Shown: piece by piece, positions 1-6,083 of the stretch | Layout: every line of letters starts with the position of its first letter | Position numbering within the stretch: position 1 is the stretch's first letter | The notes under the pieces: generated by a model | Told to the model about the DNA's origin: nothing | The model's input: the letters and a program-made list of their open reading frames with translations, nothing else | Databases searched by the model: none | Source: Flavobacterium sp. | GTDB taxonomy: Bacteria; Bacteroidota; Bacteroidia; Flavobacteriales; Flavobacteriaceae | NCBI GenBank assembly: GCA_024709705.1 | Contig: JANJWE010000035.1 | Coordinates: 1 to 7,246, forward strand | Reading direction: 5' to 3' | Length of the DNA: 7,246 nt | Position numbers and translations under genes: made by a program

Positions 1-552
1 ACTGTAATTACCAGTAATCAAACCCTTTATATTTATAAAGAAAATCAAATCAGACCTGCTTTTTCTTGTATAGACCAAACCTCATTTACAGTAACGGTTT
101 ATACTACGCCTTTGGTTACACAACCGGCTCCGGTATTTGTGTGTAATGCTTACATTTTACCGGCATTGAGCGTTGGAAATTATTACACAGCTCCAAATGG
201 CGGCGGAACTTTGTTAACCGCCGGAACTGAAATTACCACAACCCAAACACTTTATGTTTATGCCGAAACAGGAACAACTCCCAACTGTTTTGATCAAAAA
301 AGTTTTGTAGTTACTATTTATAATGTAGACGAACTACCCAACGTAGTTACGTGTGCATCTTATCAATTACCCGCTTTGACTGTGGGAAGATATTACAACG
401 GTCCTAATGGGTCGGGAGGCCAAATTGCAGCGGGAACTGTATTGACAACAACCCGAACCGTTTATATTTTTGGAAATTCAGGTTTCAATCCAAACTGTAC
501 AGACGAAAGTTCTTTTACGGTAACGATTGTTCCCACTCCAACGGCAAATCAA
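1..552 (+). repeat. Tandem ~70-residue protein modules (one partial, two full)
   Basis: Two adjacent 210-base units (133-342 and 343-552) encode modules that I count by hand as 33 identical residues out of 70. The shared pattern is C-x2-Y-x-LPAL-x-VG-x-YY-x2-PNG, then AGT-x2-TTT, T-x-Y, PNC-x-D and SF-x-VTI. Bases 1-132 carry the second half of a third, diverged copy. Each full unit has two Cys, at unit positions 4 and 52, which could form one disulfide in the exported protein. More copies probably lie upstream of the window. Confidence 0.85.
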
Positions 553-1554
553 GTACCAATTGGTTTGCGAACTTCTTGTGACGAAGACGGAACAAACGAT
601 GGTATAACCGCTTTTAATTTGAATACCCTTACCGCAAGTGTATTAGGAACTCAAAGTGGAAGTGAATTTGTAGTAACCTATCATGAAACTCTTGAAGAGG
701 CAACTACAAACAGTAACCCGGTTAATCAAACTACACAAAGTACCATTCATGTACGAGTAACCAACATTTTGGCACCGGATTGTTTTGCTACAAGAACTTT
801 ACAAATCATAGTAAACCGATTACCTGAACCCTCCCCTGTAGGTGGTTATGTATGTGTGGAAAGTGCAACCGGATTTGTATTAAGTTCATTTACCATTTCA
901 AGTGGGTTATCGGCTGCAACACATAGTTTTGAATGGTATTTGGATGCTCAATTAATGCCAAACACTACAGCTTCCATCACGGTGAGTGCTCCGGGGAACT
1001 ATGCGGTAGTTGCAACAAGTTTGGCCACTGGATGTTCTTCTGAACCCACTGAAGTTGAAGTATTAGCTTCAGAACCTGCTATTATAAGTTTCACAACCAG
1101 TGTTGCATTCAGCAATACCAATACGGTGACTATTATTGCTCAGGGTGTGGGAGGCAATTATGAATATTCGTTAGATGGCAGTCCGTTTCAAGACAGCCCC
1201 GAATTTACCAATGTGGCTTCAGGTATACACACCGTTGTAGTAAACGATAAAAACGGTTGTGGCACAGCTACAGGCACGGTTTTGGTTATCAATTATCCTA
1301 AATTTTTCACTCCAAACGGAGACGGATATAACGACACATGGAACATTATCGATTTACAAAATCAACCCAATGCATTAATATCAATTTACGACCGTTATGG
1401 TAAATTTTTAGCTCAAATTAGACCCAATGGTCAAGGTTGGAACGGAACCTTAAACGGAAATCCGCTACCTTCAACTGATTATTGGTTTACCGTAACTTAC
1501 GAAGAAAACGAAGTGAAAAAAGAATTCAAATCTCACTTTTCATTAAAGAGATAG
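1..1554 (+). CDS. T9SS-exported modular surface protein, C-terminal part (type B sorting domain)
   Basis: The frame is open from base 1 to a TAG at 1552-1554, so this is the last 517 residues of a longer protein whose start lies upstream; in-frame TTG codons such as 112 are not credible starts because the repeat pattern continues before them. In order: the end of one ~70-residue module (residues 1-44), two full copies (45-114, 115-184), a module opening with TSCDEDGTNDG (about 191-276), an Ig/PKD-like module with two Cys (about 281-359), an SprB-repeat-like module (about 360-430, core YEYSLDG and VNDKNGCG), and a type B sorting domain (431-517, hallmark FTPNGDGYNDTW). Known for the family: such proteins cross the outer membrane through the type IX system and end up on the cell surface or in the medium, often as adhesins or gliding-related proteins. 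Specific role unknown; no enzymatic domain is visible in this part. A terminator follows directly. Confidence 0.93.
   Translation, partial: TVITSNQTLYIYKENQIRPAFSCIDQTSFTVTVYTTPLVTQPAPVFVCNAYILPALSVGNYYTAPNGGGTLLTAGTEITTTQTLYVYAETGTTPNCFDQKSFVVTIYNVDELPNVVTCASYQLPALTVGRYYNGPNGSGGQIAAGTVLTTTRTVYIFGNSGFNPNCTDESSFTVTIVPTPTANQVPIGLRTSCDEDGTNDGITAFNLNTLTASVLGTQSGSEFVVTYHETLEEATTNSNPVNQTTQSTIHVRVTNILAPDCFATRTLQIIVNRLPEPSPVGGYVCVESATGFVLSSFTISSGLSAATHSFEWYLDAQLMPNTTASITVSAPGNYAVVATSLATGCSSEPTEVEVLASEPAIISFTTSVAFSNTNTVTIIAQGVGGNYEYSLDGSPFQDSPEFTNVASGIHTVVVNDKNGCGTATGTVLVINYPKFFTPNGDGYNDTWNIIDLQNQPNALISIYDRYGKFLAQIRPNGQGWNGTLNGNPLPSTDYWFTVTYEENEVKKEFKSHFSLKR
1291..1551 (+). other. Type B T9SS C-terminal sorting domain (gliding motility-associated C-terminal domain family)
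   Basis: The last 87 residues of the surface protein begin NYPKFFTPNGDGYNDTW and continue with ISIYDRYGK, GWNG, PSTDYWF and the final SHFSLKR. This order (FTPNGDGxND, then I-x-I-[YF]-[DN]-R-[YW]-G, then GWxG, then Y-[WY]) is diagnostic of the CHU_C/TIGR04131-type domain that directs cargo through PorV/Sov-type T9SS machinery. In flavobacteria, type B domains generally need a PorP/SprF-like partner, often encoded just downstream; none follows here. Confidence 0.93.
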
Positions 1555-1582
1555 TTTATATTGTTTTTGTTGTTTAGAAATT

Positions 1583-1612
1583 AAGACCTCCCACGTTGGA
1601 GGTCTTTTTTTT
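1583..1612 (+). terminator. Rho-independent terminator of the surface-protein gene
   Basis: A perfect 9-bp stem AAGACCTCC (1583-1591) / GGAGGTCTT (1598-1606) closes a 6-base loop, and an uninterrupted T tract runs from 1605 to 1612. It lies 28 bases after the stop codon and separates this gene from the barrel gene downstream. Confidence 0.9.
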
Positions 1613-1620
1613 ATTTTTCT

Positions 1621-1652
1621 TGTAACAAAATTCTAAAAATGAAGTCTACTTA
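1621..1652 (+). promoter_or_regulatory. Candidate ECF-sigma-type promoter of the outer-membrane barrel gene
   Basis: TGTAAC at 1621-1626 is followed after 16 bases by AGTCTACTTA (1643-1652). This fits the general ECF layout of an AAC-containing -35 element and a GTC-containing -10 element about 16-17 bases apart. A housekeeping TTG/TAnnTTTG pair with proper spacing is not seen here; the nearest, TACTTAGT at 1647, is a poor match. Transcription would begin around 1656-1662 and give a leader of about 65 bases. The motif is read by eye, so this remains an inference. Confidence 0.4.
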
Positions 1653-1686
1653 GTACAATAACATTAAAATTTACAACGCAAGAAAA

Positions 1687-1714
1687 AATCAATCATCAAT
1701 CAATCATCAATCAA
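1687..1714 (+). repeat. 11-bp tandem repeat in the leader of the barrel gene
   Basis: The unit AATCAATCATC occurs at 1687-1697 and again exactly at 1698-1708, followed by a partial third copy AATCAA at 1709-1714. It ends 10 bases before the ATG at 1725, in the expected 5' untranslated region. It could arise by slippage and change leader length; its A-rich, G-free nature would keep the start region unstructured. Confidence 0.85.
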
Positions 1715-1724
1715 ACCTAATCCA

Positions 1725-4097
1725 ATGAAATTTTATGTAAGTCTTATAGCATTTGTATGCTTTATGTGGGGAACTACGGCCCAAAATTCCTTTTCCGTTT
1801 CCGGAAAGGTAGTAGACAAATCAAACAATTCACCCATTCCTTATGCCACAATCGTAATTAAAAATAAAGACCAGATTATCACCGGCGGAATTACGAACGA
1901 CAAAGGGGAATTCTCGATTTCGAAAATAAATTCGGGAGCCTACGAATTTGAAGCTCAATTTATCGGTTACAAATCATACACCAACACAATTACTATTGGT
2001 TCGAAAAATCTTGATTTAGGAACTATCTATCTCAGCGAAGATGTTACGGTTTTGGCCGAAGTTGAAGTTGTTGGTGAACGCACTACCATTGAACAAAAAA
2101 TAGATCGCAAAGTGGTAAATGTGGGGCAAGACCTGATTAATTCAGGACCATCTGCATCGGATGTATTGAACAACATTCCTTCTGTTAGTGTAGATGCTCA
2201 AAACAACTCGGTTACTTTAAGAGGAAACCCGAATGTGCAAATTTTTATTGACGGAAAACCTTCCCAACTATCGGCATCTCAAGCCTTGCAGCAAATTCCT
2301 TCAACATCAATCAAACAAATTGAATTGATTACCAATCCTTCTGCGAAATACAATCCCGAAGGAATGAGTGGAATTATCAATATCATCTTAAAGAAAAATT
2401 CCAATTTAGGATTCAATGCCAATATAAATGCCGGAGCCAATTTTGGAGTTACACCCAAAGGAAACGGTTCGTTAGATTTTAATTACCGAATCAATAAATT
2501 CAACTTTTACAGTACCTATTCTATCAACCACGGCAGATGGAACAATCGTGGCTTTATTGATACCGAAAACCTGACGAATGCGAATAATTCAAATCTAACT
2601 CTTTTCAGAATAAACAATACCAATACCAATCATTTTCTGAAAACCGGAGTTGACTTTTACATCAATGATAAGAACACACTTTCCTTTTTTACCAACCAAA
2701 ACCGAAACACAACCGATGGGTATTTCTTTAATCAGGTTAATTACACCAATGGAGTAAATCCAACGCTTATTCAAGTTTTTGAGTCTGAAGTGAAAAGCCG
2801 AAACGAAGTTTACAACTTGAGTTACAAATACCAATTTGAAAAACCTCAAAAAACATTTGAATTGGAGGTTAACTACAATATAAACGATCGTCCGGAAGAC
2901 AGTCAGTTTTTTGATGGAAATGACAATTTATTACAAACCAATCAAATTGAAACCTTGGGTAAAAATCTGATTGTAAACGCCGATTTTGTCAATCCTCTGG
3001 ATGAAAAAACCAAATTAGAATTGGGATTGGAAAACCGTTACGACGCCACTGATAACCTTTTTGATCGTGATTTTACTTACTTTTCTGATTTTGATTACAA
3101 AAGAAATATTGTAAGTGCTTATGCCAATTACGGTAAACAAAATGAAAAATGGAGTTACCAATTGGGTGCTCGATTAGAAAATTTTGAAGTAGAAGCCAAT
3201 TTCAGACGAATTGACGAACAGCCGGGACAATTTAAAGATAAGATCTTTACCGTTTATCCTTCTGCGTTTTTAACGTACAGCGTTTCTGAAAAAGACAATT
3301 TGAATTTTAGCTATTCCAGAAGAGTAGACCGACCCAATTTGGGGCAAGTAAACCCAATTCGAAACTGGAGTAGTCCTACTATCGATCAAGAAGGTAATCC
3401 GAATTTGAATCCGCAATTTACCAATTCCGTTGAAATCAATTACACCCGGACTACCAAGTTGGGAGCTATTACTTCGGGCGTGTTTTTTAGATACATAAAC
3501 GACCCTATCACACAAGTTTTTATTCAGAGTCCGTATGACGAAAATAAAAAATTAATGACTTTTGACAACTTCTCCAATGCTACCGAATACGGAATTGAAA
3601 CTTCGGGGAATTTGAATTTCAAAAAATGGTGGAGTGCCAATTTTGGAGCCGATATTTATTTTAGAAATGTCACAGGTTTTGTTGAAAATGTAGATTTAGA
3701 ATTGGTAGAAAAAGAAGTGCTTACCGTTCCTTTCAATGCTCGGATGAATCACAATTTCAATGTATCAAAAAGATTTCGAATCATTTGGTTCACCATGTAT
3801 CGAAGCGGTGTTGAAGACATTCAATTTAGCAACAAACTCATGTGGAAAACCGATTTGGGTTTCAGATACAGCTTGTTTAAAGACCAAGGGTCATTAAGTG
3901 TAAGATACAACGATATTTTCAATACCATGTATGCTCGTTTTTATGGCGAAAATCCCGATAGAGCCCAAGGTCAATTTCGTTGGGAAAGTAGAATGCTCAA
4001 CGTAACCTTCAATTACCGATTTGGCTCCGGAAAAAACAGAGCCTTACAAAGAAAACAAAGAGATACCAACGAAACCCAAGGAGGTGGAATGTTCTAA
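1725..4097 (+). CDS. Outer-membrane beta-barrel family protein (TonB-receptor-like, CarboxypepD_reg-like domain)
   Basis: A complete 790-residue protein. Residues 1-19 form a signal peptide (hydrophobic core, cut predicted after TTA before QN). Residues 24-104 are a carboxypeptidase-regulatory-like fold (SGKVVDKSNNSPIPYATIVI, then NDKGEFSI and FIGYKSY). About 125-225 is a plug-like domain (ASDVLNNIPSVSVD, VTLRGNPNVQIFIDG, NPSAKYNPEGMSGIINI). The remainder is rich in alternating aromatic/polar strands and ends its last strand with VTFNYRFGSG, as in outer-membrane barrels of the OMP_b-brl_3 type. A basic tail (about 767-790) ends GGGMF. No clear TonB box is visible. Known for the family: these resemble TonB-dependent receptors, but substrates are largely unknown and no SusD-like partner is adjacent, so a glycan-uptake role is not supported. 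The gene stands alone between two terminators, behind a candidate ECF promoter. ATG 1725 is chosen because it gives the signal peptide. Confidence 0.92.
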   Translation: MKFYVSLIAFVCFMWGTTAQNSFSVSGKVVDKSNNSPIPYATIVIKNKDQIITGGITNDKGEFSISKINSGAYEFEAQFIGYKSYTNTITIGSKNLDLGTIYLSEDVTVLAEVEVVGERTTIEQKIDRKVVNVGQDLINSGPSASDVLNNIPSVSVDAQNNSVTLRGNPNVQIFIDGKPSQLSASQALQQIPSTSIKQIELITNPSAKYNPEGMSGIINIILKKNSNLGFNANINAGANFGVTPKGNGSLDFNYRINKFNFYSTYSINHGRWNNRGFIDTENLTNANNSNLTLFRINNTNTNHFLKTGVDFYINDKNTLSFFTNQNRNTTDGYFFNQVNYTNGVNPTLIQVFESEVKSRNEVYNLSYKYQFEKPQKTFELEVNYNINDRPEDSQFFDGNDNLLQTNQIETLGKNLIVNADFVNPLDEKTKLELGLENRYDATDNLFDRDFTYFSDFDYKRNIVSAYANYGKQNEKWSYQLGARLENFEVEANFRRIDEQPGQFKDKIFTVYPSAFLTYSVSEKDNLNFSYSRRVDRPNLGQVNPIRNWSSPTIDQEGNPNLNPQFTNSVEINYTRTTKLGAITSGVFFRYINDPITQVFIQSPYDENKKLMTFDNFSNATEYGIETSGNLNFKKWWSANFGADIYFRNVTGFVENVDLELVEKEVLTVPFNARMNHNFNVSKRFRIIWFTMYRSGVEDIQFSNKLMWKTDLGFRYSLFKDQGSLSVRYNDIFNTMYARFYGENPDRAQGQFRWESRMLNVTFNYRFGSGKNRALQRKQRDTNETQGGGMF

Positions 4098-4112
4098 AGT
4101 AAATTATATAAC

Positions 4113-4146
4113 AAAAAGCCCAATGCGTTTTGCATTGGGCTTTTTT
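4113..4146. terminator. Bidirectional terminator between convergent genes
   Basis: The stem GCCCAATGC (4118-4126) / GCATTGGGC (4132-4140) around the loop GTTTT is flanked by AAAAA (4113-4117) and TTTTTT (4141-4146). The hairpin is therefore followed by a T tract on either strand. It lies 15 bases after the barrel-gene stop and 19 bases from the stop of the minus-strand fabH-type gene, and so can end both transcripts. Confidence 0.92.
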
Positions 4147-4165
4147 GATATAAAACATTTATAAA

Positions 4166-5176
4166 TTACCATCTAATGATAACACTACCCCAAGTAAATC
4201 CACTACCAAAAGCTGCCAATACAACCAAATCACCCGATTTGATTTTACCTTGTTCCCAAGCTTCGGTTAAAGCAATTGGAATAGACGCAGCTGTTGTGTT
4301 ACCGTATTTTTGAATGTTATTATACACTTGTTCATCTGTTAGTTTGAACTTTTGTTGAATAAACTGAGAAATTCGCAAATTGGCCTGATGTGGAATCAAC
4401 ATATTGATATCGGAAACCTGAAGGTTATTGGCCTGTAAACCTTCTTGAATTACTTCACTAAAACGCACAACCGCATGTTTAAAGACATATTGTCCGTTCA
4501 TGTAAGGAAAATAACTTTCGTCCTCCGGATTGTTATCTTTTAAAATATCGGTTACCCAACGTTTCCCCATACCCGGTGCAATTACAGCCAACTCTTCGGC
4601 ATGTTGCCCCTCGGAATGCAAGTGGGTAGATAAAATTCCTTTGGTCAAATCGGTTTCACGGGAAATCACGGCAGCTCCGGCACCATCCCCAAAAATTACC
4701 GATACTCCTCTCCCACGTGTGGTCATATCTAAACCATACGAATGCAATTCTGAGCCAATAATCAAAATGTTTTGATACATGCCTGTTTTGATATATTGAT
4801 CGGCTATAGAAAGAGCATAAACAAACCCGGAACATTGATTTCGAATATCCAAAGCACCCACGGTACGCAACCCTAAATCGCGTTGTACCAATACTCCCGG
4901 TCCTGGAAAATAATAATCGGGACTTAAGGTGGCAAAAATTACAAAATCGATGGCTTCTTTTGAAACCCCAGAACGTTCAATGGCAATTTGAGCTGCTTTT
5001 ACCCCCATAGAAGTTGTAGTATTGCCATCGCCTCTCACTACATGACGTCTTTCTTTTATTCCGGTTCTTTCTTGAATCCAGGCATCGTTTGTATCTATTA
5101 TTTGAGATAAATCATCATTAGTAACTACATTTTCGGGCACATAAAAACCGAGCCCTGAAATTTTTGAATGATACAT
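4166..5176 (-). CDS. fabH: 3-oxoacyl-ACP synthase III (ketoacyl-ACP synthase III)
   Basis: A complete 336-residue thiolase-fold enzyme of the usual KAS III length. The family starts fatty-acid synthesis in the cytoplasm by condensing an acyl-CoA primer with malonyl-ACP. The catalytic triad is intact: Cys115 in DIRNQCSGFVYAL, His263 in LIPHQANLRI and Asn293 in YGNTTAASIP. Other family marks are TNDAWIQERTGI (29-40), FGDGAGAAV (162-170) and the C-terminal FGSGFTWGSVII. The ATG at 5176 gives the normal KAS III N-terminus (ISGLGFYVPENVVTN). The gene is alone on the minus strand, convergent with the barrel gene and divergent from the secreted-protein gene, without plsX, rpmF or other fatty-acid genes beside it. 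In flavobacteria this points to a stand-alone paralogue rather than the plsX-linked copy (inference from memory). Primer choice (acetyl, branched or other) cannot be read from the sequence. Confidence 0.93.
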   Translation of the reverse strand: MYHSKISGLGFYVPENVVTNDDLSQIIDTNDAWIQERTGIKERRHVVRGDGNTTTSMGVKAAQIAIERSGVSKEAIDFVIFATLSPDYYFPGPGVLVQRDLGLRTVGALDIRNQCSGFVYALSIADQYIKTGMYQNILIIGSELHSYGLDMTTRGRGVSVIFGDGAGAAVISRETDLTKGILSTHLHSEGQHAEELAVIAPGMGKRWVTDILKDNNPEDESYFPYMNGQYVFKHAVVRFSEVIQEGLQANNLQVSDINMLIPHQANLRISQFIQQKFKLTDEQVYNNIQKYGNTTAASIPIALTEAWEQGKIKSGDLVVLAAFGSGFTWGSVIIRW

Positions 5177-5205
5177 AGAATATTATTTTACTATTTTAAG
5201 AGTAA

Positions 5206-5213
5206 CAAATTTA
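5206..5213 (-). promoter_or_regulatory. Candidate Bacteroidota -7 box for the fabH-type gene
   Basis: On the minus strand this octamer reads TAAATTTG, a full match to TAnnTTTG. It lies 29 bases before the ATG at 5176, leaving a short leader. No clear TTTG/TTG -33 element is found at 19-23 bases upstream, so the assignment rests on the -7 box and its position. Confidence 0.4.
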
Positions 5214-5350
5214 GCAATCTTTTAATTAAGAATCCCTTTTCGGTATTGATTTTTGAAAATTGTTAAAAAAAACTATTTGGTAATCTTTGGCATTTTTATT
5301 GTATCACAAACTATTATATTTTTATTAAGAGAAAAGAAACGCTAAAATTG

Positions 5351-5358
5351 TATATTTG
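5351..5358 (+). promoter_or_regulatory. Perfect -7 box abutting the start codon of the secreted-protein gene
   Basis: TATATTTG is a full match to the Bacteroidota TAnnTTTG box and ends only 4 bases before the ATG at 5363. If used, transcription would begin at or next to the A of the ATG, giving a leaderless or nearly leaderless mRNA. The -33 position has only TTA (5325-5327), so support is partial. A second, 5-of-6 match, TATATTTT at 5315-5322, would give an ordinary leader of about 35 bases and may be the true promoter. Confidence 0.35.
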
Positions 5359-5362
5359 AATT

Positions 5363-6004
5363 ATGAAGGTTACAAAATTGTACATCACGATTATTTCTCT
5401 GTTATGTATGGGTAGTTTACCAATGCTTGCCCAAATAGATGGAACTACCAAACCCAAACCATCGGGTTCCTCTTTTGGCATCACCCCCAGCACTACCGGA
5501 ACCTCAATAATTTCACCCAAGCCTAAACCGGAAGCCGAACGCTCATCTGCACCACTTAGAGAGGAAAAAACGATAGACATGACCAAAAATTATGGCTTTG
5601 TAAAACCTAAATTTGATGTGAAACCCAATTTGAGTACAGGTGGAGAAACCGAAATGAAAGAAGAATACAAACGAGGCAAATACTTTGGTGATTTTAGAAG
5701 TAAGACCAAGTTTATCAAAATTATGTGTAGAGACCATGAAGCAGTAGATGGCGACAAAATACGAATCATCATAAACGATAAAATCATTGAAAACAGTGTT
5801 TATTTAAACAATGGGTTCAGTGTTTTCTACTACGAATTGGCCCCTGGATTTAATAATATTGAATTTTTAGCCTTAAATCAAGGAGAATCCGGACCCAATA
5901 CCGCCGAATTTGCTGTTCAAGATGAATTTGGAAACACCATTATGAGTAACATTTGGAATTTGGCCACCGGTGCAAAAGCTTCTCTAATCATCGTAAAAGA
6001 ATAA
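5363..6004 (+). CDS. Secreted protein of unknown function, Pro/Lys-rich linker plus C-terminal beta-rich domain
   Basis: A complete 213-residue protein. Residues 1-23 are a signal peptide (Lys2 and Lys5, hydrophobic core ITIISLLCM, cut predicted after MLA before Q24). Cys15 lies inside the core without a proper lipobox, so it is not a lipoprotein. Residues 25-105 are low-complexity and rich in Pro, Lys, Ser and Thr (KPKPSG, SPKPKPE, KPKFDVKP), probably extended. Residues about 106-213 look like one compact beta-sandwich: YFGDFRSK, IKIMCRDHEAVDGDKIRI, a hydrophobic strand FSVFYYELAPGFN, then LNQGESGPNTAEF and WNLATGAKASLIIVKE at the end. I recognise the last motifs from conserved uncharacterised flavobacterial proteins but know no function. 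A periplasmic or extracellular location is inferred. The ATG at 5363 is fixed by the signal peptide. The S9 peptidase gene follows after 79 bases on the same strand. Confidence 0.85.
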   Translation: MKVTKLYITIISLLCMGSLPMLAQIDGTTKPKPSGSSFGITPSTTGTSIISPKPKPEAERSSAPLREEKTIDMTKNYGFVKPKFDVKPNLSTGGETEMKEEYKRGKYFGDFRSKTKFIKIMCRDHEAVDGDKIRIIINDKIIENSVYLNNGFSVFYYELAPGFNNIEFLALNQGESGPNTAEFAVQDEFGNTIMSNIWNLATGAKASLIIVKE

Positions 6005-6023
6005 CTGTATTTTTAACAGATTT

Positions 6024-6057
6024 TTTGGAACAAACTTTAGAATATACTGTATTTTAG
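6024..6057 (+). promoter_or_regulatory. Candidate housekeeping promoter of the S9 peptidase gene
   Basis: TTTG (6024-6027) and TATTTTAG (6050-6057), the latter matching TAnnTTTG at five of its six fixed positions, are 22 bases apart, within the spacing accepted for flavobacterial promoters. Transcription would begin about 6062-6065, roughly 20 bases before the ATG at 6084. This suggests the peptidase has its own promoter despite the same-strand gene 79 bases upstream. No strong terminator is seen between the two genes, so read-through is possible. Confidence 0.45.
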
Positions 6058-6083
6058 TTGTACTAATACTCGATATACAACTT

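Noticed and set aside
2595..2849. Open frame of 84 codons on the minus strand inside the barrel gene
   Set aside because: It lies wholly antisense to a well-supported gene, its translation shows no recognisable motif, and it has no promoter of its own; a chance frame.
3270..3515. Open frame of 81 codons on the minus strand inside the barrel gene
   Set aside because: Antisense to the barrel coding sequence with no family resemblance; a shadow of the real gene.
1725..4097. SusC-type glycan uptake receptor
   Set aside because: There is no SusD-like gene next to it, the length and plug motifs fit the smaller OMP_b-brl_3-type family, and no glycan enzymes are nearby.
4530..4775. Open frame of 81 codons on the plus strand inside the fabH-type gene
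   Set aside because: Antisense to a gene with an intact catalytic triad; its Pro/Ser/Lys-rich translation is typical of a shadow frame.
5396..5413. Cys15 of the secreted protein as a lipoprotein attachment site
   Set aside because: The residues before it (SLL) do not fit a lipobox, which needs a small residue at -1, and a good signal peptidase I site follows at residue 23.
5314..5787. Three short minus-strand open frames overlapping the secreted-protein gene (5314-5586, 5543-5737, 5590-5787)
   Set aside because: They overlap each other and the plus-strand gene, which has a clean signal peptide and a structured domain; none shows protein-like motifs.
6003..6027. Possible terminator after the secreted-protein gene (CTGT...ACAG followed by TTTTTT)
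   Set aside because: The stem is only about 4 bp with AT-rich surroundings, far weaker than the two real hairpins in the window.
6027..6052. GGAAC as a possible ECF -35 element upstream of the S9 peptidase gene
   Set aside because: No GTC-type -10 element occurs at the expected 16-17 base spacing, while a TTTG / TAnnTTTG-like pair fits the same stretch better.
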